Shown piece after piece: positions 20,463 to 29,293 of a DNA stretch of 64,000 nucleotides. Both the position numbers and the translations under genes were made by a program. This DNA comes from Ramlibacter paludis (GTDB lineage Bacteria; Pseudomonadota; Gammaproteobacteria; Burkholderiales; Burkholderiaceae_C), in the NCBI RefSeq assembly GCF_022012305.1, contig NZ_JAKLTM010000003.1, positions 62,001 to 126,000 of the forward strand, read 5' to 3'. How positions within the stretch are numbered: the first letter of the stretch is position 1; the number at the start of each line of letters is the position of its first letter. The notes below the pieces were generated by a model. That model was not told where the DNA came from, did no database searches, and was given only the letters and a program-made list of their open reading frames with translations.

Positions 20463-21451
20463 GGCGCGTCCTTCCTGCGCAGCACGCGTTCCAGCACGCC
20501 CAGCAGGCCGCGCGGGGCGAAGGTGACGACCAGCACGATGAAGAGGCCGGTCCACAGCTGCCAATGCTTGCCCGCATTGAAGCTGCCGACCTGCGGCAGG
20601 TCCTTGGCCACGTGCAGCAGGTACTCGAAGGCGAAGGCGCCGACGATGGCGCCGGCGAAGTTGCCCATGCCGCCCAGGATCACCATCATGATCGCGTGCG
20701 CGCTCATGTGGAAACCCATCAGCTCGGGATTGACGAAGCCGGTCTGCGCGCCCCACAGGTAGCCCGCCAGGCCGGCCAGCGCGCCCGAGAGCGTGAAGGC
20801 CGCGAGCTTGTAGCCGAAGGTGCCGAAGCCCATCGCGCGCATGCGGTGCTCGTTGACGCGGATGCCCGCCAGCGCCCGGCCAAAGGGGCTGAAGAGGAGG
20901 CGGCGCAGGAACAGGTACACCAGCACCAGCATCGCCAGCGTGAAGTAGTAGAAGGCCTTCTTGTTCTCCAGGTCGAACAGCAGCGCGTTCGGCTTGAAGT
21001 TGATGTAGATGCCGTCTGAGCCGCCCAGCACCTTGTTGTCGAAGAACAGGTAGAACACCATCTGCGCGAAGGCCATGGTGACCATGATGAAGTAGATGCC
21101 GTGGGTGCGGACCACGAAGAAGCCGATCACCAGGGCGGCGAGGCCGGAGGCGGCGACGGCCGCCGGCAGCGTCCACCACAGGCTGACCGCGCTGCCCTCG
21201 GGCGTGAGGAAAGCCAGTGCGTAGCCGGCCAGCCCGAAGTAGGCGGCATGCCCCAGCGACACCAGGCCCGTCACGCCTTGCAGCAGGTCGAGGCTCATCG
21301 CGAAGATGCCAAGGATCATCATGCGCGCCACCATGGCGGCGTAGAAGTCGGTGGCGACGAAGGGAAAGGCGACCAGGGCCACCAGGCACAGGGCCAGCAC
21401 GAGCTGCAGGCTGCGCGGCAGCTGCTCGAGGCGCGAGGAGGCGAGGCTCAT
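20459..21451 (-). CDS. livM: ABC transporter permease LivM
   Basis: A 330-residue polytopic membrane protein with about eight to ten hydrophobic segments. It contains the LivM hallmark GVTGLVSLGHAAYFGLAGYALAF region (in outline), the FVVRTHGIYFIMVTMAF helix and the EAA-like coupling loop SPFGRALAGIRVNEHRMRAMG. It forms the translocation channel with LivH. The ATG overlaps the livH stop as ATGA, and the stop overlaps livG as ATGA. Confidence 0.92.
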   Translation of the reverse strand: MSLASSRLEQLPRSLQLVLALCLVALVAFPFVATDFYAAMVARMMILGIFAMSLDLLQGVTGLVSLGHAAYFGLAGYALAFLTPEGSAVSLWWTLPAAVAASGLAALVIGFFVVRTHGIYFIMVTMAFAQMVFYLFFDNKVLGGSDGIYINFKPNALLFDLENKKAFYYFTLAMLVLVYLFLRRLLFSPFGRALAGIRVNEHRMRAMGFGTFGYKLAAFTLSGALAGLAGYLWGAQTGFVNPELMGFHMSAHAIMMVILGGMGNFAGAIVGAFAFEYLLHVAKDLPQVGSFNAGKHWQLWTGLFIVLVVTFAPRGLLGVLERVLRRKDAP

Positions 21452-22311
21452 TGCTTGAACAGCCCTTCCGGCTTCCACAGCAGCACCGCTGCCATCAGCA
21501 TGTAGACCAGCATCCCGGCCACGTGCGGCAGCAGCACCTTGCCGAAGGTGTCGACCAGCCCGACCAGGAGCGCCGCGATGAGTGCGCCGCGCACCGAGCC
21601 GATGCCGCCGATCACCACCACCACGAAGCACATGATCAGGACCTGCGAGCCCATGTTGGGATACACGCTGGAGATGGGCGCGGCGATCATGCCGGCAATG
21701 GTGGCCAAGCCCACGCCCAGCGCGAACACCACTGCGTGGATCAGCTTGATGTTGATGCCCAGGGCCTCCGTCATCGCGTGGTTGAAGGCGCCGGCGCGGA
21801 TCTTCATGCCCAGGCGCGTCTTCGCGATCAGGTAGTAGAGCCCCAGCGCCAGCAACACGCACACGCCCGACATGAACAGGCGATAGACCGGGTAGGACAG
21901 GTTGTCGGTCAGCTGGATCGAGGCGCCGAGCAGCGCTGGCACGGGCACGCCGTGCACGTCGTCGCCCCAGAGGATGGAGCGCATCTCCTCGAAGATGTAG
22001 ATCAGGCCGAAGGTGAGCAGCACCTGGTCGAGGTGGTCGCGGTGGTAGAAGTGGCGGAACAACAGCCGCTCCAGCGCGAGGCCGAAGAGAACCGACAGCG
22101 CCGTGCCCAGCACGATCGCCAGCGCCAGGCTGCCGGTCCTGGCCGCGAGCGACCAGGCGAGGTAGGCGCCCAGCATGTAGAAGCTGCCGTGCGCGAGGTT
22201 GACCACGCCCATGATGCCGAAGATCAGCGTCAGGCCGGCGGCCAGCATGAACAGCAGCAGGCCGTACTGCACGCTGTTCAGGAGCTGGATCAGGAAGTTG
22301 GCGAAATCCAT
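21448..22311 (-). CDS. livH: ABC transporter permease LivH
   Basis: A 287-residue polytopic permease with LLLFMLAAGLTLIFGIMGVVNLAHGSFYMLGAY (outline) at residues about 18-50, TRLGMKIRAGAFNHAMTEALGI as the ATPase-coupling loop and GGIGSVRGALIAALLVG near the C-terminus, all diagnostic of LivH. The ATG overlaps the stop of the upstream LysE-type gene by one base (TGATG), suggesting coupled translation. Confidence 0.92.
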   Translation of the reverse strand: MDFANFLIQLLNSVQYGLLLFMLAAGLTLIFGIMGVVNLAHGSFYMLGAYLAWSLAARTGSLALAIVLGTALSVLFGLALERLLFRHFYHRDHLDQVLLTFGLIYIFEEMRSILWGDDVHGVPVPALLGASIQLTDNLSYPVYRLFMSGVCVLLALGLYYLIAKTRLGMKIRAGAFNHAMTEALGINIKLIHAVVFALGVGLATIAGMIAAPISSVYPNMGSQVLIMCFVVVVIGGIGSVRGALIAALLVGLVDTFGKVLLPHVAGMLVYMLMAAVLLWKPEGLFKQ

Positions 22312-22928
22312 CAGGCTTGGCGGCGGGCGAAGAGCAGCAGTCCGCCCAGCAGCGCGAACAGGCCGCCGCAGGTGCGGTTGACGGCGCGCACGATGTCAGC
22401 CCGGCGCAGCCAGGGCGCGAGCCGCCCGACGCCGATGGCACAGGCAGCCAGCATCAAGCCATCGCAAGCGACGAAGGTCAGCGCCAGCAGCGCGAACTGC
22501 GGCGCGAGCGGCGCCTGCGGCTGGATGAACTGCGGGAAGAAGGCGGCGAAGAAGATCAGCGCCTTCGGGTTGCTGGCGCCGACCAGCAGGCCTTGCAGGA
22601 AGAAGGAACGCGCGGCCGGGGCTTGCGCCGCGACCAGGGGCTCGCCCGCCTTGCGGAAGGTGCGGATGCCCAGCCAGACCAGGTAGGCGGCGCCGGCGAG
22701 CTTCAGCGCCGTGAAGGCCGTCTCCGAAGCCGAGAGCAAGGCGCCCAGGCCCAGCGCCGACAGCAGCATGACGCCCAGGCTGGCTGCGAGCGCACCGCCG
22801 GCCGAAGCCAGCGCTTTCGCCGGCCCCTGGTTGATGGCGTTCGTCACGCACATCAACATGGTCGGGCCCGGCGTGACGACCAGGAGGGCGACGGCGGCGA
22901 GGTAGAGGAAGTAGGAGGAAAGAGTCAT
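22311..22928 (-). CDS. LysE/RhtB family exporter
   Basis: A 205-residue inner-membrane protein with about six hydrophobic segments and the family motif VTPGPTMLMCVTNAINQG near the N-terminus (outline), plus GASNPKALIFFAAFFPQF. Family members export amino acids or related small molecules. It sits between the periplasmic binding protein gene and livH and overlaps livH by one base, so it is part of the uptake operon. Export of an overflow metabolite or detoxification is conceivable, but the substrate cannot be inferred. Confidence 0.88.
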   Translation of the reverse strand: MTLSSYFLYLAAVALLVVTPGPTMLMCVTNAINQGPAKALASAGGALAASLGVMLLSALGLGALLSASETAFTALKLAGAAYLVWLGIRTFRKAGEPLVAAQAPAARSFFLQGLLVGASNPKALIFFAAFFPQFIQPQAPLAPQFALLALTFVACDGLMLAACAIGVGRLAPWLRRADIVRAVNRTCGGLFALLGGLLLFARRQA

Positions 22929-22966
22929 CGCGATCCGGGAAGCACGTGGCGTGCCCGCAGGGGCTT

Positions 22967-23047
22967 GTCATCCCGGGCTCACCCCGGGATCCAGCTCCCG
23001 TGGCTGGATGGCAGCCGGCGCTGATGCCGGGTCCAGCCCGGCATGAC
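22967..23047. repeat. Inverted pair of REP-like repeats, copy C
   Basis: The left arm starts GTCATCCCGGGCTC and ends GGATCCAG at 22994; the right arm ends CCCGGCATGAC at 23047. The pair lies in the gap between the binding protein gene and the LysE-type gene, inside the presumed operon. It shares GTCAT...ATGAC termini and internal CCAG/CTGG with copies B, D and E. Confidence 0.75.
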
Positions 23048-23059
23048 ATTCTTTTTCCC

Positions 23060-24247
23060 TCAGCCCATCTTGCAGCCGGCGCCCGAATCCGCCAGCGCCT
23101 TGGCCGCGATGCCGATCACCTTGTTGTCCTTGTTCTCCACACGGCGCAGGTAGATGTCCTGGATCGGGTTGTGCGACTTGCTCATCGTCCACTTGCCGCG
23201 CGGGCTGTCGATGGTCTGGGTCTCCAGCGCCTTGTACAGCGCAGCCTTGTTGCCGATGTCGCCCTTGACGGCGGCCAGGCCCTGCGCGAGCAGCAGGCCG
23301 GTGTCGTAGCCCTGCACGGCATACACATCCGGCTGCATCTTGAACTGCGTGGCGTAGGCCGTGCGGAACTGGTTGTTGCGCGGCGTGTCCAGCGAATCGG
23401 CGTAGTGCATGGTGGTCATGATGCCGTCGGCGGCCGGGCCGGCGGCGTCCAGCACGCCTTCGGTCAGGAAGCCCGAGCCCCACAGCGGGATCTTGTCCTT
23501 CAGGCCCGCGGCGGCGTAGTCGCGGATGAACTTGGCGGCGCCACCGCCGGCGAAGAAGCAGGCCACGGCGTCGGGACGCAGCGAGGCGATCTCGGTCAGC
23601 AGCGCCTGGAATTCCACGTTGGGGAAGGGCAGGCCCAGTTCCTTGACGATCGTGCCGCCGGCCTTGGTGTAGCTTTCCTTGAAGCCTTCGAAGGCCTCGT
23701 CGCCGGCCGCGTACTTCCAGGTGATCCAAACCGTCTTCTTCAGGCCCTTGTCCATCATGGGCTTGCCCAGCGCCAGCGTAGGCTGGCTGTTGGTGAAGGA
23801 GGTGCGGAAGACGTTGGGGGCGCACAGCGCGCGGGTGGCGGCATGCACGCCGGCGTTGGGGATCAGGTTCAGCACGCCGGACTCGCGCGCCACGCGCTGG
23901 ATGCCCATCTGCACGCCCGAATGCACGGTGCCGATCAGGACGTCGACCTTGTCGCGCTGCACGAGGCGGTTGGCATTCTCGACGCCCTTGGACGGCTCGG
24001 ATTCGTCGTCGACCTTGAACCACTCGATCTCGCGGCCGCCCAGCTTGCCGCCCTTTTCGTTGATCGCCATGCGCACGCCGTTCTCGATGGCCACGCCCAG
24101 CTGCGCGAAGGTGCCCGTGTACGGGAGCATCAGGCCGACGCGGATCTTGTTCGACTGCGCGCGGGCGATCTGGGGCAGCAGCAGGCCGGTCGACGCGGCG
24201 CCGACGATGGCGGCACCACGCGAGAGGACGAGGCGGCGAGAGGTCAT
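23060..24247 (-). CDS. ABC transporter substrate-binding protein, LivJ/LivK type (aromatic acid uptake)
   Basis: A 395-residue periplasmic binding protein of the type I receptor family. The N-terminus TSRRLVLSRGAA with a hydrophobic segment ending ARA-QS resembles a Tat-type signal. The mature part begins KIRVGLMLPYTGTFAQLG and contains VDVLIGTVHSGVQMG and VWITWKYAAGDEAF. It captures the substrate for LivHMGF. AGGAG lies at normal distance from the ATG at 24245-24247. A 12-bp perfect palindrome (24272-24283) lies just upstream. The ligand is probably benzoate or a substituted benzoate given the adjacent benzoate-CoA ligase, but this is inference. Confidence 0.88.
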   Translation of the reverse strand: MTSRRLVLSRGAAIVGAASTGLLLPQIARAQSNKIRVGLMLPYTGTFAQLGVAIENGVRMAINEKGGKLGGREIEWFKVDDESEPSKGVENANRLVQRDKVDVLIGTVHSGVQMGIQRVARESGVLNLIPNAGVHAATRALCAPNVFRTSFTNSQPTLALGKPMMDKGLKKTVWITWKYAAGDEAFEGFKESYTKAGGTIVKELGLPFPNVEFQALLTEIASLRPDAVACFFAGGGAAKFIRDYAAAGLKDKIPLWGSGFLTEGVLDAAGPAADGIMTTMHYADSLDTPRNNQFRTAYATQFKMQPDVYAVQGYDTGLLLAQGLAAVKGDIGNKAALYKALETQTIDSPRGKWTMSKSHNPIQDIYLRRVENKDNKVIGIAAKALADSGAGCKMG

Positions 24248-24271
24248 GGATGCTCCTTACTTTTCAATTAG

Positions 24272-24283
24272 TTTAGGCCTAAA
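24272..24283. promoter_or_regulatory. Palindrome TTTAGGCCTAAA upstream of the binding-protein gene
   Basis: A perfect 12-bp palindrome located 25-36 bp upstream of the ATG of the substrate-binding protein gene. AT-rich arms around a GGCC centre are a plausible operator for a MarR- or GntR-type dimer. No such regulator gene is in this window, so the protein would act in trans. Confidence 0.5.
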
Positions 24284-24335
24284 GCATTTCTACCCGATGT
24301 GCGCGAATCGTGCCACATGGGTTTCCCGCAATTTC

Positions 24336-24419
24336 GTCATTCCCGCGAAGGCGGGAATCCAGAGCGTTGAAGCAGCGCGCGCCGCGCGCTTCCTGGCTCC
24401 CCGCCTTCGCGGGGATGAC
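24336..24419. repeat. Inverted pair of REP-like repeats, copy D
   Basis: The left arm 24336-24362 starts GTCATTCCCGCGAAG and ends GAATCCAG; the right arm 24393-24419 starts CTGGCTCCCCGCC and ends GGGGATGAC. A GC-rich inner stem (AGCGCGCG/CGCGCGCT) joins them. The element ends one base before the benzoate-CoA ligase stop codon at 24421-24423. Confidence 0.8.
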
Positions 24420-24420
24420 A

Positions 24421-25989
<1,569 letters not shown>

Positions 25990-26017
25990 GTTGTCTCCTC
26001 GGGGCGCCGGATGGTTT

Positions 26018-26099
26018 GTCATTGCGGGCTCGACTCGCAATCCAGCTCCCGGGGTCGTCCGCGCACCGGGGCTGGATCCCGGGTCAGGCCCGGGATGAC
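26018..26099. repeat. Inverted pair of REP-like repeats, copy E
   Basis: The left arm starts GTCATTGCGGGCTCG and ends GCAATCCAG (26045); the right arm starts CTGGATCCCGGG (26072) and ends CGGGATGAC (26099). It fills the gap between the flavodoxin stop and the benzoate-CoA ligase start, within the same transcription direction. Confidence 0.75.
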
Positions 26100-26105
26100 G
26101 TGCGT

Positions 26106-26591
26106 TTATGCAGGCTGCTTGTCCTTCGTCATCGCCGGAATCGCTTCCTTCTCCAGCCATTCGCGGCACCACACCGTGCCGAGTTCTTCGGGCAGCGTGC
26201 CCGCGCTCGCATCGTGGCACCAGACTTCGCCGATGCGCTGGGCGCCCAGGCCTTGCAGGCGCTCGTCGAACTTCTTGCCGCCGAAGCAGAAGGTCTGCGA
26301 ATAGGTGCGGTCGCCCAGGGCGATCACGCCGTAGCGGACGTGGCCGAGGAACTTGGGTTGCAGGTCCAGCGAGTCGTAGAGCGCGCGGGCGTTGTCGGGA
26401 ACGTCGCCGGAGCCGTAGGTGCTGGAACAAATGAGATATAGCGCATCCGGATCGTCGAAGGCCGTGATGTCCAGGTTGTCCATCAGCGTCACTTCGATGG
26501 CCTCGACCAGGTCGGCGCAATCCATCTGGATGGCCTGCGCCACGTAATCGGCGGTGCTGGTCATGGTGCCGACGAGGATCTTGAGCTTCAT
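26106..26591 (-). CDS. Flavodoxin-domain protein (MioC-like), candidate electron carrier
   Basis: A 161-residue short-chain flavodoxin-like protein. The FMN phosphate loop is GTMTSTADYVA at about residues 8-18, and the isoalloxazine loops are SSTYGSGDVPDN and LGDRTYSQTFCFGG. It resembles the MioC/flavodoxin domain of sulfite reductase and carries one-electron equivalents in the cytoplasm. It is the first gene of the minus-strand benzoate cluster and diverges from boxR, sharing its regulatory gap. No boxA reductase is present nearby, so a role in feeding electrons to BoxB is an attractive but untested inference. The ATG at 26589-26591 is preferred over an upstream one because the domain starts MKLKILVGT. 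Confidence 0.85.
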   Translation of the reverse strand: MKLKILVGTMTSTADYVAQAIQMDCADLVEAIEVTLMDNLDITAFDDPDALYLICSSTYGSGDVPDNARALYDSLDLQPKFLGHVRYGVIALGDRTYSQTFCFGGKKFDERLQGLGAQRIGEVWCHDASAGTLPEELGTVWCREWLEKEAIPAMTKDKQPA

Positions 26592-26603
26592 GCGGGCCTC
26601 ACA

Positions 26604-26650
26604 TGCAGTAAACTGCTTGACATTCGAGTTGAAGGAAGTATACTGCAATC
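26604..26650 (+). promoter_or_regulatory. boxR-boxC-boxB promoter with two operator-like palindromes
   Basis: A -35 TTGACA (26617-26622) and a -10 TATACT (26639-26644) are separated by 16 bp, a near-consensus sigma70 promoter 24 bp before the boxR ATG. The palindrome GCAGTAAACTGC (26605-26616) abuts the -35, and AGTATACT followed by GCA (26637-26647) contains the -10. Their centres are exactly 30 bp apart, on about the same helix face. Both look like versions of TGCAGTA-TACTGCA, and TGCA is the core recognised by BzdR/BoxR-type repressors. Binding here would block RNA polymerase and also act on the divergent flavodoxin gene. Confidence 0.7.
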
Positions 26651-26668
26651 TTGATCTAGCGCAAGTCC

Positions 26669-27568
26669 ATGCAAACCAGCACCCCCGAAGCCCTTGACAA
26701 CCGCGCCACGCTGGCGGAGCTTGGCGCGCGCGTGCGGGCCTGGCGCGCGCGCCGCGGCATGACGCGCAAGCAGCTGGCCGCCGACTCCGGTCTTTCCGAG
26801 CGCTTCCTCGCCGACGTCGAGGGCGGCAAGGGCAACGTCTCGATCAACTCGCTGGAAGCCGCGGCCCGCGCGCTCAACATCACCATCCTCGACCTGCTGC
26901 AGGACGCGCCGCGGCCGGTGCTGGCCCGCGCGACGGGACTGCTCGGCCGCCTGGACGACACGCAGCTGGAGCAGGCGTACACGCTGCTGGCCGCGAGCTT
27001 CGGCCTGGCCGATGCGCAGGGCCGCGAGCAGCGCATCGCGCTGGTCGGCCTGCGCGGTGCCGGCAAGTCCACGCTGGGCGCGCAGCTTGCGGCCGACCGC
27101 GGCGTTCCCTTCATCGAACTCGATCGCGAGATCGAGCGCGAGGCCGGCACCAGCATGAACGAGATCCTCCTGCTGCACGGCCAGGCCGGCTACCGCCGCT
27201 ACGAAAGGCGCGCGCTGCTGCGCATCGCCGAGGAGCATGCGCAAGGCGTGGTGATGACCACCGGCGGCAGCATCGTCAGCGAGCGCGAGACCTTCGAGCT
27301 GCTGCAAAGCCATTTCTATTGCGTCTGGGTCAAGGCCAGCCCCGAAGAGCACATGAGCCGCGTGGTGGCGCAGGGCGACCTGCGCCCTTTCAATGCCAGC
27401 GGCAGCGACGACAGCCACGCGATGGGCGAGGCGCTGGACGACATCCGGCGCATCCTGGCCAGCCGTGAAGCCCTCTATGCCCGCGCCGACGCCGTGGTTG
27501 ACACGGCGGCCCGCAGCGTGAAGCAATCCCTGAAAGACCTGCAGCGGGCCGTGCCCGCTGTCGCCTGA
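26669..27568 (+). CDS. boxR: BoxR/BzdR-type benzoyl-CoA-responsive repressor
   Basis: A 299-residue regulator with two domains. Residues about 15-78 form an XRE-type helix-turn-helix (MTRKQLAADSGLSERFLADVE). Residues about 120-295 resemble shikimate kinase, with Walker A GLRGAGKST at 127-135 and FIELDREIEREAG. In BoxR/BzdR the kinase-like domain senses benzoyl-CoA and releases the DNA-binding domain. It heads the boxR-boxC-boxB transcript, and operator-like palindromes lie just upstream, consistent with autoregulation and control of the divergent ligase/transport operon. Confidence 0.94.
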   Translation: MQTSTPEALDNRATLAELGARVRAWRARRGMTRKQLAADSGLSERFLADVEGGKGNVSINSLEAAARALNITILDLLQDAPRPVLARATGLLGRLDDTQLEQAYTLLAASFGLADAQGREQRIALVGLRGAGKSTLGAQLAADRGVPFIELDREIEREAGTSMNEILLLHGQAGYRRYERRALLRIAEEHAQGVVMTTGGSIVSERETFELLQSHFYCVWVKASPEEHMSRVVAQGDLRPFNASGSDDSHAMGEALDDIRRILASREALYARADAVVDTAARSVKQSLKDLQRAVPAVA

Positions 27569-27587
27569 GAGCCCTGGAGACAGACGA

Positions 27588-29291
27588 ATGAATGCCATGA
27601 CCGAACCGCTGCTGTTCAAGCAGACCCTGGCCGGCGAGGAGCGCGAGCTGGTGAGCTTTGCCACCGATCCTTCGCGCTACCGCCACTGGACCCTGGCCGT
27701 CGACGGCGAGGTCGCCCGCCTGAAGCTGGACATCGACGAGGACGGCGGCATCAAGCCCGGCTACAAGCTCAAGCTGAATAGCTACGACTTGGGCGTCGAC
27801 ATCGAACTGCACGACGCCCTCAACCGCATCCGCTTCGAGCACCCGGCCGTCAAGGTGGTGGTGTTCGAAAGCGGCAAGGACCGCATCTGGTGCTCCGGCG
27901 CCAACATCTACATGCTGGGCCTGTCCACCCACGCCTGGAAGGTGAACTTCTGCAAGTTCACCAACGAGACGCGCAACGGCCTGGAAGACTCGTCGCGCAA
28001 TGAAGGCCTGAAGGCGGTGGCCGCCGTGACCGGCGCCTGCGCGGGCGGCGGCTACGAACTGGCCCTGGCCTGCGACCGCATCGTGATGGTGGACGACCAC
28101 TCGTCCACCGTCAGCCTGCCCGAAGTGCCGCTGCTGGGCGTGCTGCCCGGCACCGGCGGCCTGACGCGCGTGACCGACAAGCGCAAGGTGCGGCGCGACC
28201 TGGCCGACATCTTCTGCACCACCAGTGAAGGCGTGCGCGCCGACCGCGCCAAGGACTGGAAGCTGATCGACGGCCATGCCAAGCCGCAGGCTTTCGGCGC
28301 GCTGGTCGACCACGAGGTCGCGGCGCTGCGCGCGCAGTCGAAGCGCAGTGGGCCCCCGCAGGGCATCGCGCTGACGCCGGTGCAGCGGAAGATCGACGAG
28401 CAGGGCTACCACTACGGCGTGGTAGACGTGCAGGTCGACCGCGCCACCCGCATCGCCACCTTCACCGTCCAGGCCCCGGCCAAGGCGATCGAGGGCACGC
28501 CCGACGCCATCGTCGCCGCCGGCGTGAACTGGTGGCCGCTGCAGTTCGCCCGTGAACTGGACGACGCGATCCTGAACCTGCGCACCAACGAGCTCGAGAT
28601 CGGCACCTGGGTGCTCAAGACCCGCGGCGACGCCAACCTGGTGATGCAGGCCGACTCGGTGCTGGAGCAGCAACAGGACCACTGGCTGGTGCGCGAGACC
28701 ATCGGCGCGCTGCGCCGCACGCTGGCCCGCCTGGACGTCACGAGCCGCTCGCTGATCGCACTGGTGGACGAGGGCTCCTGCTTTGCCGGCACCTTCTACG
28801 AACTGGCGCTGGCCTGCGACCGCATCTACATGCTGGACCTGCCCGATGCGCCCGACGCCGCGCCGGCGCTGCGCCTGAACGAAGCCAACTTCGGCCGCTA
28901 CCCCGTCGTGAACGGCCTCACGCGCCTGCAGACCCGCTTCAACGAAGACCAGGCGACGGTGGAACAGTTGCATGGCCTGCAGGACAGCGCCCTGCGCGCC
29001 GACCAGGCGCTCGGCCTCGGTCTGGTCACGCTGACGCCGGACGACATCGACTGGGACGACGAGATCCGGCTGATGCTGGAGGAGCGTGCCTCGCTCTCGC
29101 CCGATGCGCTGACCGGCATGGAAGCCTCGCTGCGCTTCCCGGGCAAGGAGACGATGGAGACGCGGGTGTTCGGGCGGCTGAGCGCCTGGCAGAACTGGAT
29201 CTTCATCCGGCCCAACGCGGTCGGTGAAGAAGGTGCACTGAAATTGTTCGGAACGGGCAAGAAAGCCAAGTTCGACTGGAAAAGGGTTTAA
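27588..29291 (+). CDS. boxC: Benzoyl-CoA-dihydrodiol lyase (2,3-epoxybenzoyl-CoA dihydrolase)
   Basis: A 567-residue enzyme with two crotonase-like segments (GACAGGGYELALACDRIVMVDD region, and FAGTFYELALACDRIYMLD; shown in outline). BoxC hydrolytically opens the ring of 2,3-epoxybenzoyl-CoA, giving 3,4-dehydroadipyl-CoA semialdehyde and formate. Length agrees with known BoxC (about 555 aa). The first ATG at 27588 follows GGAGA and is used; a second ATG lies three codons on. It starts 19 bp after boxR and ends 2 bp before boxB, so the three genes form one transcript. Confidence 0.95.
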   Translation: MNAMTEPLLFKQTLAGEERELVSFATDPSRYRHWTLAVDGEVARLKLDIDEDGGIKPGYKLKLNSYDLGVDIELHDALNRIRFEHPAVKVVVFESGKDRIWCSGANIYMLGLSTHAWKVNFCKFTNETRNGLEDSSRNEGLKAVAAVTGACAGGGYELALACDRIVMVDDHSSTVSLPEVPLLGVLPGTGGLTRVTDKRKVRRDLADIFCTTSEGVRADRAKDWKLIDGHAKPQAFGALVDHEVAALRAQSKRSGPPQGIALTPVQRKIDEQGYHYGVVDVQVDRATRIATFTVQAPAKAIEGTPDAIVAAGVNWWPLQFARELDDAILNLRTNELEIGTWVLKTRGDANLVMQADSVLEQQQDHWLVRETIGALRRTLARLDVTSRSLIALVDEGSCFAGTFYELALACDRIYMLDLPDAPDAAPALRLNEANFGRYPVVNGLTRLQTRFNEDQATVEQLHGLQDSALRADQALGLGLVTLTPDDIDWDDEIRLMLEERASLSPDALTGMEASLRFPGKETMETRVFGRLSAWQNWIFIRPNAVGEEGALKLFGTGKKAKFDWKRV

Positions 29292-29293
29292 CC

